DNA of 52,830 nt, taken from the NCBI GenBank assembly GCA_903910795.1, contig CAIWAX010000276.1, forward strand, positions 1-52,830, written 5' to 3'. The notes under the pieces are model-generated. The model was given only the letters and a program-made list of their open reading frames with translations, ran no database searches and was not told the origin of the DNA. A program made the position numbers and the translations under genes. The DNA is from an uncultured Anaerolineae bacterium. Its GTDB lineage: Bacteria; Chloroflexota; Anaerolineae; Anaerolineales; Villigracilaceae. Shown here piece after piece: positions 17,527 through 25,331 of this stretch (position 1 is its first letter; every line of letters starts with the position of its first letter).

Positions 17527-17602
17527 TAAGAACCGCGCACGATAATCCTGTAAGCAACGTCCCTACGGTGTAAATATATATGACATTATGCTAATGTATA
17601 CA

Positions 17603-17632
17603 TGATGAAAGGCACTATTGTGCCTTTCATCA
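17603..17632. repeat. Palindrome upstream of the ArsR gene
   Basis: TGATGAAAGGCAC-TATT-GTGCCTTTCATCA, a perfect 13-bp stem 61 nt before the ArsR start. It could be an operator of the ArsR protein or a terminator for the decayed gene upstream. No U run follows it. Confidence 0.5.
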
Positions 17633-17693
17633 CAATGCTATCATAAAAACTAATATCCATATATTTATCTATTCGCATATAGCGAGGAAGTCA

Positions 17694-18038
17694 ATGATTT
17701 CACAAACTCTGGCACAAGAAGTCTCACACTTGGAAGCCGATCTCTGTTTCGCGCTGGCCGACCCGACACGCATTTTGATCCTGTACGCGCTGGATGAGCA
17801 GCCCCGCAACGTTTCAGAACTGACCAACGAACTCGGCTCCACCCAGCCAACCACCTCCCGCCATCTCAAGATTCTGCGCGACCGTGGGTTGGTTTACGCC
17901 GAGCGCCAGGGCACCACCATTACCTACCAGCTTTCAGATAAACGCCTGATCCAGGCCCTGGATTTATTGCGGAGTGTTTTACGCGATCGGATCGCTCACA
18001 ATGCCAACCTGATGGATGAGATTGAAGCTGTTGTCTGA
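17694..18038 (+). CDS. ArsR/SmtB-family transcriptional regulator
   Basis: 114 residues with a winged helix: ALADPTRILILYAL, then the recognition helix TQPTTSRHLKILRDRGLV and the wing ERQGTTITYQLS. The metal-binding ELCVCDL of true ArsR is absent. The only Cys is near residue 17 (LCFALAD), so the ligand is not a classical metal pair. It precedes a sulfur-respiration operon on the same strand by 44 nt and probably controls it, perhaps sensing a sulfur species. The start has GAGGAAG just upstream. Confidence 0.88.
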   Translation: MISQTLAQEVSHLEADLCFALADPTRILILYALDEQPRNVSELTNELGSTQPTTSRHLKILRDRGLVYAERQGTTITYQLSDKRLIQALDLLRSVLRDRIAHNANLMDEIEAVV

Positions 18039-18082
18039 AGATTTCCATCCAGCTCGGAATAATTTTTTATCAGGAGGTACGC

Positions 18083-19012
18083 ATGCAGCGTAATAGATTT
18101 TTCATCATGATGGTTGTAACCGGCTTTATCCTGGTGTTCGGCAGCGGGTTATGGCTGGCAACCGCCCAATCCGCCAAAGCCCAATGCGGCTCACAGGCTT
18201 CATCGTGCAAGAACTGCCATGAAACCCAGGCGCAAAAATCGGTCAACGCCGATGGCACCGGCTGGCATGGTTCGCACGCCTTCGGCGATTTTTGTTATAT
18301 CTGCCACGGCGGAAATCAGCAGGCCACCGCCAAGGATGCCGCTCACGCTGGCATGGTTGCGCCCCTGTCAGATGTGAAAGCCGCCTGCCAATCCTGTCAC
18401 GTCAAGGATTATAACGAACGAGCCAAGGTGTATGCCGATAAGTTGGGTGTAGCGGTTGGCGCGGGATCTGCTCCGGCAGCGGGCAGTGGCACTGCCGCGC
18501 CCACCAAATCCGCACCAGCCGCGGCGGCGGGCACACCGGCGGCGGCCCAGTCTGGCTCGGGCAGCGGCCCGGTTGTGGTCGAAAACCAACCCGTCACCGA
18601 TTATGTTGAAAAATATAACGAGTCGGTACTGGGTCAGACCCCGATCAATTGGGGCAATATCATCGTGGCGGTCATGATTGTGATCCTGGTTATCATCGGT
18701 GGGACGGTGGTTGTTCTCAACGAGCGCAAACTGCGCGGCGTTCCGGCATCCACCAGCACAGCCGCTGACGGCCAGCCTGAACCCATCCGGATTGAGGATC
18801 TGCCAGAAGATGTGGTGGCCCTGCTACCCAAACTGAAAACCCTCAACTCGGTCGGATGCAAGGCCCTGGCGCGCCTGTTGAAGAACCCGGATGCGGCAGC
18901 CGAACTGCTGCTGACCATCTCACGTCTTGACCCAGGCCTGATCAAACAGATGAAGGGGCTGGACCGGGACGCCCAATCGCTGCTCATCGCCCTGGCCGGC
19001 GATTCAATTTAG
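18083..19012 (+). CDS. Membrane-anchored triheme cytochrome c
   Basis: 309 residues. An N-terminal anchor (about 6-28) is followed by three heme c sites, CKNCH (42-46), CYICH (71-75) and CQSCH (102-106), then an Ala/Pro/Ser-rich linker (about 125-165). A second membrane segment (about 190-212) precedes a C-terminal domain of about 95 residues with leucine-rich helices, which should face the cytoplasm. It is likely an electron carrier between the quinone or cytochrome b pool and the molybdoenzyme of the same operon. AGGAGG precedes the ATG. The C-terminal domain is not one I recognise. Confidence 0.85.
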   Translation: MQRNRFFIMMVVTGFILVFGSGLWLATAQSAKAQCGSQASSCKNCHETQAQKSVNADGTGWHGSHAFGDFCYICHGGNQQATAKDAAHAGMVAPLSDVKAACQSCHVKDYNERAKVYADKLGVAVGAGSAPAAGSGTAAPTKSAPAAAAGTPAAAQSGSGSGPVVVENQPVTDYVEKYNESVLGQTPINWGNIIVAVMIVILVIIGGTVVVLNERKLRGVPASTSTAADGQPEPIRIEDLPEDVVALLPKLKTLNSVGCKALARLLKNPDAAAELLLTISRLDPGLIKQMKGLDRDAQSLLIALAGDSI

Positions 19013-19021
19013 GAGGTTGTC

Positions 19022-19555
19022 ATGAAATTTGTGATGGATTACATCCGTAAAGAAGAGTGGTCGCCCTATGTGGCGGGTATCCTGCTGGGCATCGTCGGTG
19101 TTCTGGCGGTGCTGCTCAGCAACAGCCTGCTGGGCGCTTCCGGCGCTTTCGAGAGTATCGCCGGGATGATCGGCAAGGCGGTTGCCCCGCAGGCTTTCGA
19201 CAATATGTATTTCAACTTTATCATGCCGCCCGGCATCACCTGGGGCGTGATTTTGCTGGTAGGTGCATTCTTTGGTGGTACGGTCGGAGCACTCTCCAGC
19301 GGCACTTTCAAGTGGCGGCTGGTCAGCGATGACCAGTGGAAGAAGGTTTTCGGCCCCGAAACCTGGAAGCGCTGGGTGCTGGCCTTTCTGGGCGCGATTG
19401 TATTGGAATACGGCGCGGGCATCGCGGGCGGCTGCACCAGCGGTCTGGCGATTTCGGGCGGCATGTTGCTGGCACCCGCCGCTTACCTGTTCATGGCCGG
19501 GATGTTCGCCTCGGGCATCACAACCGCGTTGATCGTTTATCGCAAAGGCTATTAG
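19022..19555 (+). CDS. YeeE/YedE-family membrane transporter, first half
   Basis: 177 residues with four to five membrane helices. The signature GAGIAGGCTSGLAISGG carries the conserved Cys138, which in the thiosulfate transporter family (YeeE/TsuA, DUF395) relays the substrate through the membrane. The family often occurs as two half-size genes, and the second half follows 11 nt later. It should take up thiosulfate or another sulfur or selenium species. It lies inside a respiratory operon and not with cysteine synthesis, so supply to the reductase or release of its product is possible. Confidence 0.88.
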   Translation: MKFVMDYIRKEEWSPYVAGILLGIVGVLAVLLSNSLLGASGAFESIAGMIGKAVAPQAFDNMYFNFIMPPGITWGVILLVGAFFGGTVGALSSGTFKWRLVSDDQWKKVFGPETWKRWVLAFLGAIVLEYGAGIAGGCTSGLAISGGMLLAPAAYLFMAGMFASGITTALIVYRKGY

Positions 19556-19565
19556 GAGAATTGGC

Positions 19566-20117
19566 ATGGCTAACTATTTGATCGCAGGTGTGCTGGGTGT
19601 GTTCTTCGGGTTCTCCCTGAACAAAGCCGGCCTGACGAAGTATCACAAAATTGTGGGCGTGTTCCGCTTTACCGACCTGGCGGTCTTGAAATTCATGCTG
19701 ACCGCCCTGGTGGTTTCGATGATCGGCCTGTACGGGCTGCGCTCGCTGGGATTGATCGTCTTCCCATCCGTGCCTTCCACTTACATCGTTGGCAACATCA
19801 TCGGCGGGCTGATATTCGGGATCGGCATGGCCCTGACCGGGTACTGACCGGGTACTTGCGCCGCCGGTGGCGGCGAAGGCAAGCTCGACTATATCATCCC
19901 CGGTTTCCTCGGTTTTCTGGTTGGTGCAGTCATTTACGGTCTCACATATCAGTATGTATTTCCCCCTATTTCGGCAATTGCCAAGATTGGCAATGTGGTC
20001 ATGCCCGATCTATGGAATATCAATTCCTTCCTGTTCATCCTGCTGTTTGCCCTGATCACCGTTTTGTTGTTCTATTTGATCGACCGGGTTGGCTGGCAGC
20101 GCAAGGCTGATAACTAA
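19566..20117 (+). CDS. YeeE/YedE-family membrane transporter, second half; predicted selenoprotein (Sec94)
   Basis: 183 residues if the UGA at 19845-19847 is read as selenocysteine, and only 93 if it is a stop. The frame continues after the UGA for 89 codons to a TAA. It encodes PGTCAAGGGEGKLDYIIPG and two more membrane helices, exactly what the family has after its GYCPGT motif, so the UGA stands where the family has Cys. The result is U94-P-G-T-C98, a possible Sec/Cys pair. A SECIS-like hairpin follows at the right distance. AGGAG is 7 nt before the ATG. Sec would make the transporter far more reactive to sulfane sulfur or selenium. The Sec machinery genes are not in the window. Confidence 0.85.
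19855..19883 (+). promoter_or_regulatory. Bacterial SECIS-like element
   Basis: CTTGC-GCCGCC-GGT-GGCGGC-GAAG-GCAAG forms an inner 6-bp stem (19860-19865 with 19869-19874) and an outer 5-bp stem (19855-19859 with 19879-19883). The loop GGU lies at nucleotides 19-21 after the UGA. In E. coli fdhF the GGU of the SECIS loop, which binds SelB, is at the same distance. The hairpin is entirely coding, as required in bacteria. Confidence 0.7.
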
Positions 20118-20157
20118 TCCCGGTTCGGCCATCCCAACGCGGCAACAGGAGTAAATC

Positions 20158-22329
20158 ATGACAAAAACATTTACACGGCGCGACTTTCTAAAGCTGAGTG
20201 GGGCGGCTGCCGCGGCTTACGCGGTGGGGCAGTTTATCCCGCCGCTGGTGGCCAGGGCTGCGCGCGACAACGGTTTGATCGACCAGAACGGCGATGGTTA
20301 CATCCCCACCATGTGTGAGATGTGCGTGTGGCGCTGTGGCGTGCTGGCAAAAGTCAAAGATGGCAAAGTGGTCAAACTGGAAGGCAACCCCGAACACCCC
20401 AACTCGCGCGGCAAGCTGTGCGCCCGGGGTCAGTCCGGCCTGATGAACACCTATGATCCAGACCGGGTACTGACCCCGCTGATAAGGGTTGGCAAGCGCG
20501 GTGAAGGCAAATTCCGCCAGGCTTCCTGGGATGAAGCCCTGGGTGTGGTTGCCAGCAAGATGCTGGACATCAAACAAAAATATGGCCCGGAGACGATGTT
20601 GTTCTCCTCGACCCATAATATCTCCCAACCGGTATTTGAAAACATTCTGTACGGCTTCGGCTCCCCCAATTACGGCACCCAGCGCAGCCTGTGCTTTAAT
20701 GCCATGATTGTGGCAAACCTGATGACCTACGGCATGGAAGAACCGGGCCGCGATTACAGCCAGATCAAATACCTGATCCTGACCGGGCGCAACCTGACCG
20801 AGGCGATCTCCACCTCCGAAACCTCGGCGTTGATGGACATCATCGCGCAGGGCGCCAAAGTGGTGACGATTGACCCGCGCTTTACCAAGACCGCCTCAAA
20901 ATCGACGGAGTGGCTGCCGATCAAACCCGGCACGGACAGCGCTTTCCACCTGGCGATGATCAATGTCATCATCACTGAAAACCTGTACAACAAGAATTTT
21001 GTAGACACCTACACCAGCGGGTTTGACAAGCTGGCAGCCTCGATCAACAACTACACCCCTGATTGGGCTGAGAAAATCACCGGCATCCCCGCGGCAACCA
21101 TTGCACGCATCGCGCATGAGTTCTGCGCGGCGGGGCCAAGCGCGCTGGCGCATAACGGCTGGCGCACCTCCAATTTTCTAAACTCTTTCCAGACCCAGAG
21201 AGCCATCACCATCTTGAATGCATTGGTGGGAAACTGGGGCGTGACGCTCCACCCGGCCGCTGGTGAAGGCGCCGGCGCGCTTGGCTCCATCCCGCAGCCG
21301 GCTTATCCGCGTGTCACTGCACCACGGCTGGATGGTGTGCCATGGAAATATCCATTCGTACCGCTCAAGCTGGGAATATTCCAGGAAATGCGCGACGGCG
21401 CTCTCAAAGGCGATCCATACGAGGCGCACGGCTGGTTGATCTCCCGCCAAAACCCGGTGCTGGACCTGCCCGACCGGGCCAAGACGCTGGAGTTGTTTGG
21501 AAAACTGGATTTCATCGCGACAATTGACATCATCATGAACGACACCTCCTGGTTCTCGGATGTGGTTCTGCCGGAAGCCTCGTATCTGGAACGTTATGAC
21601 CCGCTCAACCTGGTGGGGGACAAAGTTTTCCTGCGCCAGCCGGTGATCGAACCGCAGGGTGATGCCAAATCCGCGCTCTGGATTTTCAAGGAACTGGGTA
21701 ACCGTCTCGGGATCGGTGACTATTTCCAGTACGCCGATGAAAAGGATTACATTAATCAGCAGTTGAAACCGCTGGGTGTGAATGTCGATCAAATCGCGAT
21801 GCACGGCTACGCGGCCCTGCCAGCGGGCGAGGCCAAGAGCGAGCTGCAATGGAGCACGCCCAGTGGCAAGATCGAGATTTTCTCTACGACCCTGCAAAAG
21901 GGCGGTTTTGCGGCCGTGCCTGAGTGGCAGGAGCCGCCGCAGCCCACAGAAGATGAATTTTATTTGATTTCGGGCAAGGTCGGCCAGCAAACCCAAATGG
22001 GTACGCAGAACAACAAACTCCTGCACAAATATGAGGACAGCCCGCGCATCTGGATGCACCCGGATGCCGCCTCCAAACGCGGCATCCGGGATTGGGATCT
22101 TGTGGCAGTCACCAGCCAGGCCGGGAATATCACCGTGCCGGTCTGGGTGACGCCCTCCATCCGGCCGGACTGTGTCTACATGACTCCCGGTTATGGACAC
22201 CTCTCCAAGGGATTGCGCACCGGCTACGGCGTAGGCGCCAGCGACTCGGTCCTGCATGTCACGTATACGGATCCGGTCAGCGGCTCCCAGGCGCTGACCC
22301 AGACACTTGTAACAGTAAAGAAAGCGTAG
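20158..22329 (+). CDS. Tat-exported molybdopterin oxidoreductase, PsrA/PhsA type
   Basis: 723 residues. The N-terminus TRRDFLKLSGAAAAA is a Tat signal. Cys53, 56, 60 and 88 bind a 4Fe-4S cluster, and Cys179 (QRSLCFNA) is the expected molybdenum ligand. The family (polysulfide, thiosulfate and tetrathionate reductases) has Cys there and formate dehydrogenases have Sec or Cys. With the ferredoxin and cytochrome b subunits that follow it forms a periplasm-facing membrane complex. The transporter and cytochrome genes upstream point to a sulfur compound as substrate. Thiosulfate or polysulfide is the best guess, and the sequence cannot decide the direction of the reaction. Confidence 0.88.
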   Translation: MTKTFTRRDFLKLSGAAAAAYAVGQFIPPLVARAARDNGLIDQNGDGYIPTMCEMCVWRCGVLAKVKDGKVVKLEGNPEHPNSRGKLCARGQSGLMNTYDPDRVLTPLIRVGKRGEGKFRQASWDEALGVVASKMLDIKQKYGPETMLFSSTHNISQPVFENILYGFGSPNYGTQRSLCFNAMIVANLMTYGMEEPGRDYSQIKYLILTGRNLTEAISTSETSALMDIIAQGAKVVTIDPRFTKTASKSTEWLPIKPGTDSAFHLAMINVIITENLYNKNFVDTYTSGFDKLAASINNYTPDWAEKITGIPAATIARIAHEFCAAGPSALAHNGWRTSNFLNSFQTQRAITILNALVGNWGVTLHPAAGEGAGALGSIPQPAYPRVTAPRLDGVPWKYPFVPLKLGIFQEMRDGALKGDPYEAHGWLISRQNPVLDLPDRAKTLELFGKLDFIATIDIIMNDTSWFSDVVLPEASYLERYDPLNLVGDKVFLRQPVIEPQGDAKSALWIFKELGNRLGIGDYFQYADEKDYINQQLKPLGVNVDQIAMHGYAALPAGEAKSELQWSTPSGKIEIFSTTLQKGGFAAVPEWQEPPQPTEDEFYLISGKVGQQTQMGTQNNKLLHKYEDSPRIWMHPDAASKRGIRDWDLVAVTSQAGNITVPVWVTPSIRPDCVYMTPGYGHLSKGLRTGYGVGASDSVLHVTYTDPVSGSQALTQTLVTVKKA

Positions 22330-22336
22330 GTGCAGA

Positions 22337-23122
22337 ATGGCTAACGACACCAAAAAACGCTACGGATTTGTGATCGATGTTTCGCGCTGTATTGACTGCC
22401 GCGCCTGTATGGTGGCCTGCAGCGTAGAAAATACGGTACCATACAATCACACCCGCATTTGGGTGCATGACCAGGGTGTGCAGGGCGATTGGCCCAACCT
22501 GAAACGCACTTTTGTGCCCTATAACTGTATGCACTGTGACAACCCGCCCTGTACCGAGGTGTGCGTCAGCGGCGCAACGTACAAGAACAAGGATAACGGA
22601 CTGGTGCTGGTTGACCAGGAGGCTTGCATCGGCTGCGGGTTCTGTGCCGAAGCCTGCCCGTATGATGTGCGTTATATTGACGAACAGCGCGGCGTGGTGG
22701 ATAAGTGCAACGGTTGTTTCCAACGGGTAGAAACCGGAATGATGCCGGCTTGCGTTCAAACCTGTGTGGGCGGTTCGCGCCTGTTTGGCGATTTCAATGA
22801 CCCCGAGTCAACCGTTTCCAAAGCCTTGAGCAGCGCATCCTCCGCCATCCGCCTGGATGCGAAGCGCCAGGATGGGAACAGCACCGGGCCGAACATTTAC
22901 TATATCCATGCCCCGGCGGAGATGCTGAACCTGGTCACGACCGACAAGTTTGGACAGATGGAAGGCAAGGTTCCGGAAGCGTCAGAGTATACGCTTTCGG
23001 AAGAGGTCTGGAAAAAATTGATCATTCCGGTTATCGGTCTGGCAACGGTTGCCACTTTCGGCGTACAGGCAGTGTTCTTCACCAAGCAGCTTGTCGAAGG
23101 TGAAAAAGAGTTTGAGGAGTAA
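22337..23122 (+). CDS. Four-cluster 4Fe-4S ferredoxin subunit (PsrB-like) with C-terminal anchor
   Basis: 261 residues with 16 Cys in four groups: 18/21/24/28, 64/67/72/76, 97/100/103/107 and 124/127/139/143. This is the layout of the electron-transfer subunit of DMSO-reductase-type complexes. A C-terminal hydrophobic segment (about 232-250) anchors it to the membrane, as in formate dehydrogenase beta subunits. It passes electrons between the molybdoenzyme and the cytochrome b. The start is 7 nt after the preceding stop and 3 nt separate it from the next gene. Confidence 0.92.
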   Translation: MANDTKKRYGFVIDVSRCIDCRACMVACSVENTVPYNHTRIWVHDQGVQGDWPNLKRTFVPYNCMHCDNPPCTEVCVSGATYKNKDNGLVLVDQEACIGCGFCAEACPYDVRYIDEQRGVVDKCNGCFQRVETGMMPACVQTCVGGSRLFGDFNDPESTVSKALSSASSAIRLDAKRQDGNSTGPNIYYIHAPAEMLNLVTTDKFGQMEGKVPEASEYTLSEEVWKKLIIPVIGLATVATFGVQAVFFTKQLVEGEKEFEE

Positions 23123-23125
23123 GCC

Positions 23126-23926
23126 ATGAGCGCCACAAATACCCTCTCGGTGGCAGAACAGAAAAGTCTGCGCGCCAAAATGTATAAAAAGCACAATCTG
23201 GCCAATATTCTCACCCATTGGTTCAACGTTTTGTCATGGTTGATGTTGCTGCCAACCGGGGTGGCGATCATCGCTTCTCCGCGCCTGGGAATCACCCCGC
23301 TGTGGATCCAGGAATGGTTCCGTAATATGTTTGGCGGCACAGCCAACTTGATCACTTTCCATTACACAGTTGGCTTTGTGTGGATATTTATCCTGATGTT
23401 CAATGTCTTTGTCGGCTGGCGTAGATATTTTATTCCCTTCGCGGCCAACCGCATGATTATGGATAAGGATGATATGCAGTGGATGATGATCAAACCGCTG
23501 CAAATGCTGGGACTGCGCAAGGGCGAACCCCTGCCGCCGCAAGATGCTTATAACGCCGGACAAAAGGTCTACAGTTACTTTGTGGTGTTGGGCACAGCGG
23601 GGATCATGGTCAGCGGGCCGGTGATGGTTTTGAAGGAATATTTTCCGCCGATCATCAAACAAATAGCCCAGCCGGTGCATTTCCTGTCGGTATTCATGAT
23701 CGTGGCCTGGCTGTTCATCCATGTCTATATGGGCGCGATCTTCCCAGAAGAAAAGGAAGCCTTTTTCTCGATGTTCACGGGCAAGGTCTCAGCCTGGTAT
23801 GCCAAAAACCACCATGCCAAGTGGTATTGGCAAAAGATGCAAGAGGAAATGGATTGGGAAGATGAAGTCAGCCAGAAGGTCGCCGCGGAAGCCAGCGCCA
23901 GCCATGATGGCGCCGCCGCGGATTGA
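23126..23926 (+). CDS. Membrane cytochrome b subunit (formate dehydrogenase gamma / PhsC type)
   Basis: 266 residues with four membrane helices. His residues in ILTHWFNV, ITFHYTVG, QPVHFLSV and LFIHVYMG are placed to bind two b-type hemes, as in the formate dehydrogenase gamma and PhsC family. The NrfD family found in many Psr complexes has no hemes, so this complex is of the heme b type. It should exchange electrons with the quinone pool. It is the last gene of the operon. GGAG precedes the ATG. Confidence 0.9.
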   Translation: MSATNTLSVAEQKSLRAKMYKKHNLANILTHWFNVLSWLMLLPTGVAIIASPRLGITPLWIQEWFRNMFGGTANLITFHYTVGFVWIFILMFNVFVGWRRYFIPFAANRMIMDKDDMQWMMIKPLQMLGLRKGEPLPPQDAYNAGQKVYSYFVVLGTAGIMVSGPVMVLKEYFPPIIKQIAQPVHFLSVFMIVAWLFIHVYMGAIFPEEKEAFFSMFTGKVSAWYAKNHHAKWYWQKMQEEMDWEDEVSQKVAAEASASHDGAAAD

Positions 23927-23941
23927 GAGACGTTGAAAAGT

Positions 23942-23986
23942 GAAAATAAAAGAGCCGATCTTTTACAGATCGGCTCTTTTATTTTC
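23942..23986. terminator. Bidirectional terminator
   Basis: GAAAATAAAAGAGCCGATC (23942-23960) pairs with its exact complement at 23968-23986 across a 7-nt loop. The A/T outer part gives a U run on both strands. It serves the respiratory operon and the minus-strand rnhB, whose last codons lie inside one arm. Confidence 0.85.
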
Positions 23987-24598
23987 AGGCTGGATTTTGA
24001 AGGATTGGCGGTGTATGGGCGCAAGACCCAGTTTCTGAATGGCGGCCCGGTGCAGGCTTGTGCCGTAGCCTTTGTGCTGTCCAAAGGCGTAGCCCGGGTA
24101 TTCTTCATCCAGCGCACGCATGACGGCATCCCGGCTTGTTTTTGCCAGAACCGAAGCCGCCGCGATGCTGAGAGACTGGGTTTCACCTTTTACCAGTCTC
24201 GGCCCGGGATAGGGGCAGGTTTTCCAGTGGATGAAGTCAAACAAATAATAATCCGGGGTGACGGAAAGACCCTGGATGGCGCGAACCATGGCCAGACGGT
24301 TGGCAGGCAGAATACCGATATCGTCAATCTCGGCGGCGGAGGCTTCGCCAACTGCCCAGGCCACGGCCAGGGTCTTGATTTCGACCGCCCATCGTTCGCG
24401 CTGTCTGGGCGTCATCTGCTTGGAATCACGCACGCCCGCCAGCCTGTGCTGGAGATGGGCATCGTCAGGCAAAACCACCGCTCCGGCTGTTAGCGGGCCG
24501 GCCCAGGCCCCGCGCCCCGCCTCGTCCACACCGCAAACCTTTAAAAGACCGTTTTCCCAGAGCGCCTGCTCAAGATGCAGACCGGGATGTTCAGCCAT
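23963..24598 (-). CDS. rnhB: Ribonuclease HII
   Basis: 211 residues. The family motif CGVDEAGRG is at 22-30, with the catalytic Asp and Glu at 25-26. The later acidic residues lie in YYLFDFIHW and SRDAVMRALDEEYPGY. It removes RNA from RNA-DNA hybrids and single ribonucleotides from DNA. The start overlaps the end of the glycosyltransferase gene by 8 nt. The last codons form part of the terminator stem, so the C-terminal NKRADL may be a by-product of that signal. Confidence 0.93.
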   Translation of the reverse strand: MAEHPGLHLEQALWENGLLKVCGVDEAGRGAWAGPLTAGAVVLPDDAHLQHRLAGVRDSKQMTPRQRERWAVEIKTLAVAWAVGEASAAEIDDIGILPANRLAMVRAIQGLSVTPDYYLFDFIHWKTCPYPGPRLVKGETQSLSIAAASVLAKTSRDAVMRALDEEYPGYAFGQHKGYGTSLHRAAIQKLGLAPIHRQSFKIQPENKRADL

Positions 24599-25313
24599 AC
24601 AGGCCAGCGCGCCCGTTCCTGCGAATCATGAGCAGATCGATGAACATGCGCCATGAATCGCGAAAAACATTGACCTTGCTTTCCGGGTTGAAATACCAGG
24701 GAATGGGAATTTCGAGAATGGGAACGTTGCGGCGAGTGGCGATATAAAGAAGTTCCACATCAAACGACCAGCCCATCAGGGTCTGGCGCCGGAACAGGTC
24801 TTCCGCAACATCGGCGCGAAACATTTTAAAGCCACACTGCGTATCTTCCAGGGCTGGCAAAACCAGCAAGCGGATGAGGGTATTGAATATCCGCCCGGTA
24901 ATATGGCGGTAATAAGGCTCATGGTACCGTACCGACCCAGGAGCCTCGCGCGACGCAATCGCGATGGGCGCATCCACATGCGGGGGAATAAAGCGCGTGA
25001 TCTCAGCAGCAGGCATTGAAAAATCTGCATCGGCAAAAAAACGATAATGACCTCTGGCTGCCAGCATCCCTTTTTGGACGGCGCGGCCTTTGCCGGGTAA
25101 TTCCTCATGCAGGATGCGAATGATTGCGGGATGCTGGCGGGCGTATGCCTGACCCACCTCAAAGGTGTGGTCGCGGCTGGCATTCTCGATCACCAGCACT
25201 TCTGTTTCGAATGATTGTTTGCCAGCAAAGAGCACCACCTGCTCAAGGGTACTGGGCAGGCGGCGCTCTTCGTTATGAGCTGGGATGATGATGCTGAGAT
25301 GGGGGGAAGGCAT
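24591..25313 (-). CDS. Family 2 glycosyltransferase (dolichyl-phosphate sugar synthase-like)
   Basis: 240 residues in one GT-A domain. It starts LSIIIPAHNEERRLP, then has the nucleotide-sugar motif FADADFSMP. The segment VLPALEDTQCGFKMF is typical of enzymes that load glucose or mannose onto a lipid phosphate. No membrane segment follows, so it is the soluble form. The ATG has no Shine-Dalgarno (the 18-nt gap is CCACACCCTCC-like). It lies between the NERD-like gene and rnhB in a minus-strand operon. Confidence 0.88.
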   Translation of the reverse strand: MPSPHLSIIIPAHNEERRLPSTLEQVVLFAGKQSFETEVLVIENASRDHTFEVGQAYARQHPAIIRILHEELPGKGRAVQKGMLAARGHYRFFADADFSMPAAEITRFIPPHVDAPIAIASREAPGSVRYHEPYYRHITGRIFNTLIRLLVLPALEDTQCGFKMFRADVAEDLFRRQTLMGWSFDVELLYIATRRNVPILEIPIPWYFNPESKVNVFRDSWRMFIDLLMIRRNGRAGLYG

Positions 25314-25331
25314 TAAAAATGGAGGGTGTGG

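Noticed and set aside
19834-19855. An 11-nt tandem repeat (TGACCGGGTAC twice) around the UGA, which could mean a duplication-caused frameshift instead of Sec.
   Set aside because: Removing one unit joins the gene to an Arg-rich frame with no family match, while reading through the UGA gives the expected PGTC and membrane helices. The repeat follows from coding Gly-Tyr and Pro-Gly-Thr with similar codons.
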